In this document: in pieces, positions 6,101 to 8,047 of the stretch | Layout: each line of letters begins with the position of its first letter | Numbering within the stretch: position 1 is the stretch's first letter | Assembly (NCBI GenBank): GCA_026645375.1 | Contig: JAPFFX010000044.1 | Coordinates: 1-8,047, forward strand | DNA length: 8,047 nucleotides | Source of the DNA: Citricoccus sp. WCRC_4 | GTDB taxonomy: Bacteria; Actinomycetota; Actinomycetes; Actinomycetales; Micrococcaceae | Reading direction: 5' to 3' | The notes under the pieces: generated by a model | Databases searched by the model: none | Told to the model about the DNA's origin: nothing | What the model saw: only the letters and a program-made list of their open reading frames with translations | Position numbers and translations under genes: made by a program

Positions 6101-7543
6101 TCAGCCCTCGGCGTCCGGCTCGTCGGGCTTCCGCGCAAGGGGCGGCGAGCCGCGGATGAGGGAGCGCAGGTTCTGCACCCGCTCGCTCAGATTCCGCTCC
6201 ACCCCGTTGCGCGTGGGCCGGTAGTAGTCCTTGCCCTGCAACGGGTCCGGGGCGTACTGCTGGCGTGCCACCCCGTGCGGAGCATCGTGGGAGTAGACGT
6301 ATCCCCTCCCGTGGCCGAGCCCGGCCGCACCCGGGTAGTGGGCATCGCGCAGGTGCGCGGGCACCTCGCCGGACAGGCCGGCGCGGACGTCGGCCACGGC
6401 CTCGTTGATGGCGGTGTAGGAGGCGTTCGACTTCGGGGCGGTGGCCAGGTGCACCACCGCCTCGGCGAGCACGAGCCGGCCCTCGGGCATGCCGATGAGC
6501 TGGACGGCCTGGGCCGCGGCGACCGCCGTCTGCAGCGCGGTGGGGTCGGCCATGCCGACGTCCTCGGAGGCCGAGATGATCAGCCGGCGGGCGATGAACC
6601 GGGGGTCCTCCCCCGCCTCGAGCATGCGGGCCAGGTAGTGCAGGGAGGCGTCCACGTCCGAGCCGCGGATGGACTTGATGAAGGCGCTGATGACGTCGTA
6701 GTGCTGGTCGCCGGCCTTGTCGTAGCGCAGCACAGCACGGTCCATGGCCTGGGCGGCGTCTTCCACGGTGATCGTGGGCGTGCCCGCCTGCTCCCCGCGG
6801 TCCAGCGCGACGCCGGCACTGGCCTCCAGCGTGGTCAGCGCGCGCCGGGCATCGCCCTGGGCCATCCGCACCAGGTACTCCCGGGCCTCCCCGGCCAGCG
6901 CCACCGTGCCGTTCAGGCCGCGCTCGTCCGCGACGGCGCGGTCCAGGAGATCCCCGATGTCCGCGTCCGTCAGGGGCTTCAGGGTCAGCAACAGCGACCG
7001 GGACAGCAGCGGCGCCACGACCGAGAAGGAGGGGTTCTCCGTGGTCGCTGCCACGAGCACCACCCAGCGGTTCTCCACGCCCGGCAGCAGCGCGTCCTGC
7101 TGGGCCTTGTTGAAGCGGTGGATCTCGTCCAGGAACAGCACGGTGGTCCGGCCGTAGAGGTCGCGGTCGTCCAGGGCGCGGTCCATGACCGCCCGGACGT
7201 CCTTGACGCCGGAGTTGATGGCCGACAGCTCCACGAAGGTGCGGCCCGGGCCGCGGGCGATCACGTGCGCCAGGGTGGTCTTGCCGGTTCCCGGCGGCCC
7301 GTACAGGATCAGCGACGACGGCCCGGCACCCGAGCCGCGGCCGGCGCCGGCTCCCTCGGCCAGCTTGCGCAACGGCGATCCGCTGTGGAGCAGGTGCTGC
7401 TGGCCGACCACCTCGTCCACGGACCGCGGGCGCATCCGCACCGCCAGCGGGGCACCCGGGCGGGCCCGGACGGACTCGGAGGCACCGTCGTCGGGCTCCT
7501 CGGCGTCACCGGAACCGCTGAGGGCGCTGAACAGATCACTCAC
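6101..7543 (-). CDS. rarA: Replication-associated recombination protein A (RarA/MgsA AAA+ ATPase)
   Basis: RarA is a tetrameric AAA+ ATPase related to clamp-loader subunits and eukaryotic WRNIP1. It acts on single-stranded gaps and stalled replication forks. The 480 residues carry PLAVRMRPRSVDEVVGQQHL (32-51), typical of the family's start. Walker A is GPPGTGKT (82-89), Walker B LFLDEIHRFNKAQQDALL (136-153), sensor 1 TTEN (167-170), the SRS arginine-finger region 181-183, and sensor 2 GDARRAL (230-236). The C-terminal MgsA tetramerisation domain contains YDVISAFIKSIRGSDVDASL (282-301), RRLIISASEDVG (319-330) and KSNASYTAINEA (371-382). A Gly/Ala-rich stretch (63-75) just before the Walker A strand looks like a small lineage-specific linker. 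The start is GTG (7543), the only start near the conserved N-terminus. It has no usable ribosome site (GGAG ends two bases before it) but does have a -10-like hexamer at leaderless spacing. Confidence 0.97.
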   Translation of the reverse strand: MSDLFSALSGSGDAEEPDDGASESVRARPGAPLAVRMRPRSVDEVVGQQHLLHSGSPLRKLAEGAGAGRGSGAGPSSLILYGPPGTGKTTLAHVIARGPGRTFVELSAINSGVKDVRAVMDRALDDRDLYGRTTVLFLDEIHRFNKAQQDALLPGVENRWVVLVAATTENPSFSVVAPLLSRSLLLTLKPLTDADIGDLLDRAVADERGLNGTVALAGEAREYLVRMAQGDARRALTTLEASAGVALDRGEQAGTPTITVEDAAQAMDRAVLRYDKAGDQHYDVISAFIKSIRGSDVDASLHYLARMLEAGEDPRFIARRLIISASEDVGMADPTALQTAVAAAQAVQLIGMPEGRLVLAEAVVHLATAPKSNASYTAINEAVADVRAGLSGEVPAHLRDAHYPGAAGLGHGRGYVYSHDAPHGVARQQYAPDPLQGKDYYRPTRNGVERNLSERVQNLRSLIRGSPPLARKPDEPDAEG

Positions 7544-7549
7544 CGCTCC

Positions 7550-7555
7550 AGCCTA
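7550..7555 (-). promoter_or_regulatory. Candidate -10 element giving a leaderless rarA mRNA
   Basis: On the minus strand TAGGCT (TANNNT) is followed by exactly six bases and then the rarA GTG, so transcription would begin at or beside the start codon. This is the usual arrangement of leaderless transcripts in actinobacteria and fits the lack of a properly spaced ribosome site. No strong -35 box is visible; that position would fall on the dtd start codon of the opposite strand. Confidence 0.55.
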
Positions 7556-7560
7556 GATGA

Positions 7561-7574
7561 GCCACCATGGTGGC
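7561..7574. promoter_or_regulatory. Perfect 14-base palindrome between rarA and dtd
   Basis: GCCACCATGGTGGC is its own reverse complement over 14 bases and ends on the base before the dtd ATG. It lies upstream of the rarA -10 candidate, inside what would be its spacer, and covers the whole leader of dtd. It could be an operator for a dimeric regulator of both divergent genes, or an RNA hairpin over the dtd start. Chance remains possible; no known operator is recognised. Confidence 0.45.
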
Positions 7575-8027
<453 letters not shown>

Positions 8028-8047
8028 CGCGCCCGGGCGGACCGGAC

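Noticed and set aside
5165..6224. Plus-strand open frames opposite the stress-protein gene
   Set aside because: The minus-strand protein has a strong ribosome site, a coherent membrane topology and a family resemblance. The plus-strand products are shadow sequences rich in Gly, Arg and Asp.
7557..7574. DTD starting six codons earlier at ATG 7557
   Set aside because: It would add MSHHGG encoded by the palindrome. The family begins at MRALLQR or its equivalent, and no ribosome site supports the earlier ATG.
8028..8047. GCCCGGGC palindrome after dtd as a terminator
   Set aside because: It is an eight-base palindrome without a loop, and the window ends before any further structure could be judged.

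Overview
The window is a stretch of very GC-rich chromosome holding conserved housekeeping genes. Protein sequences and gene order point to a high-GC actinobacterium, most likely family Micrococcaceae (Kocuria/Micrococcus/Citricoccus/Arthrobacter group). The supporting signs are a zinc-free S4 protein, the order rarA / rpsD / DUF6167-like / alaS / ruvX / mltG, frequent GTG starts, and four- to twenty-base gene overlaps. The genus is inferred, not demonstrated. Seven of the eight genes lie on the minus strand and one (dtd) on the plus strand.

Reading in the direction of minus-strand transcription (right to left): rarA (7543-6101), a replication-fork AAA+ ATPase, begins with a GTG that sits six bases after a -10-like hexamer, so its mRNA may be leaderless. 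A 128-base gap follows, then a membrane-anchored general-stress protein with an N-terminal YflT-like domain (5972-5463). A 333-base gap without a gene contains a possible extended -10 promoter, a good hairpin and a cluster of GGACCGG heptamers. It leads to rpsD (5129-4503), which ends at a strong GC hairpin (4488-4454). Next is a tightly coupled operon: a small membrane protein resembling DUF6167 (4341-3952), alaS (3955-1220), ruvX (1223-666) and the 5' part of mltG (from 685, running off the left edge). Successive genes overlap by 4, 4 and 20 bases.

On the right, dtd (7575-8027, plus strand) diverges from rarA across only 31 bases. This gap carries a perfect 14-base palindrome touching the dtd start codon.

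The genes share themes rather than a pathway. AlaRS, S4 and D-aminoacyl-tRNA deacylase serve translation and its accuracy. RarA serves replication-fork maintenance. YqgF/RuvX is a nuclease-fold protein implicated in rRNA processing or DNA resolution. MltG terminates peptidoglycan strands. I found no mobile element, CRISPR array, tRNA or rRNA gene, and no sign of a new defence or accessory system. The observations most worth a second look are regulatory: the compact rarA/dtd divergent promoter region and the long rpsD leader.
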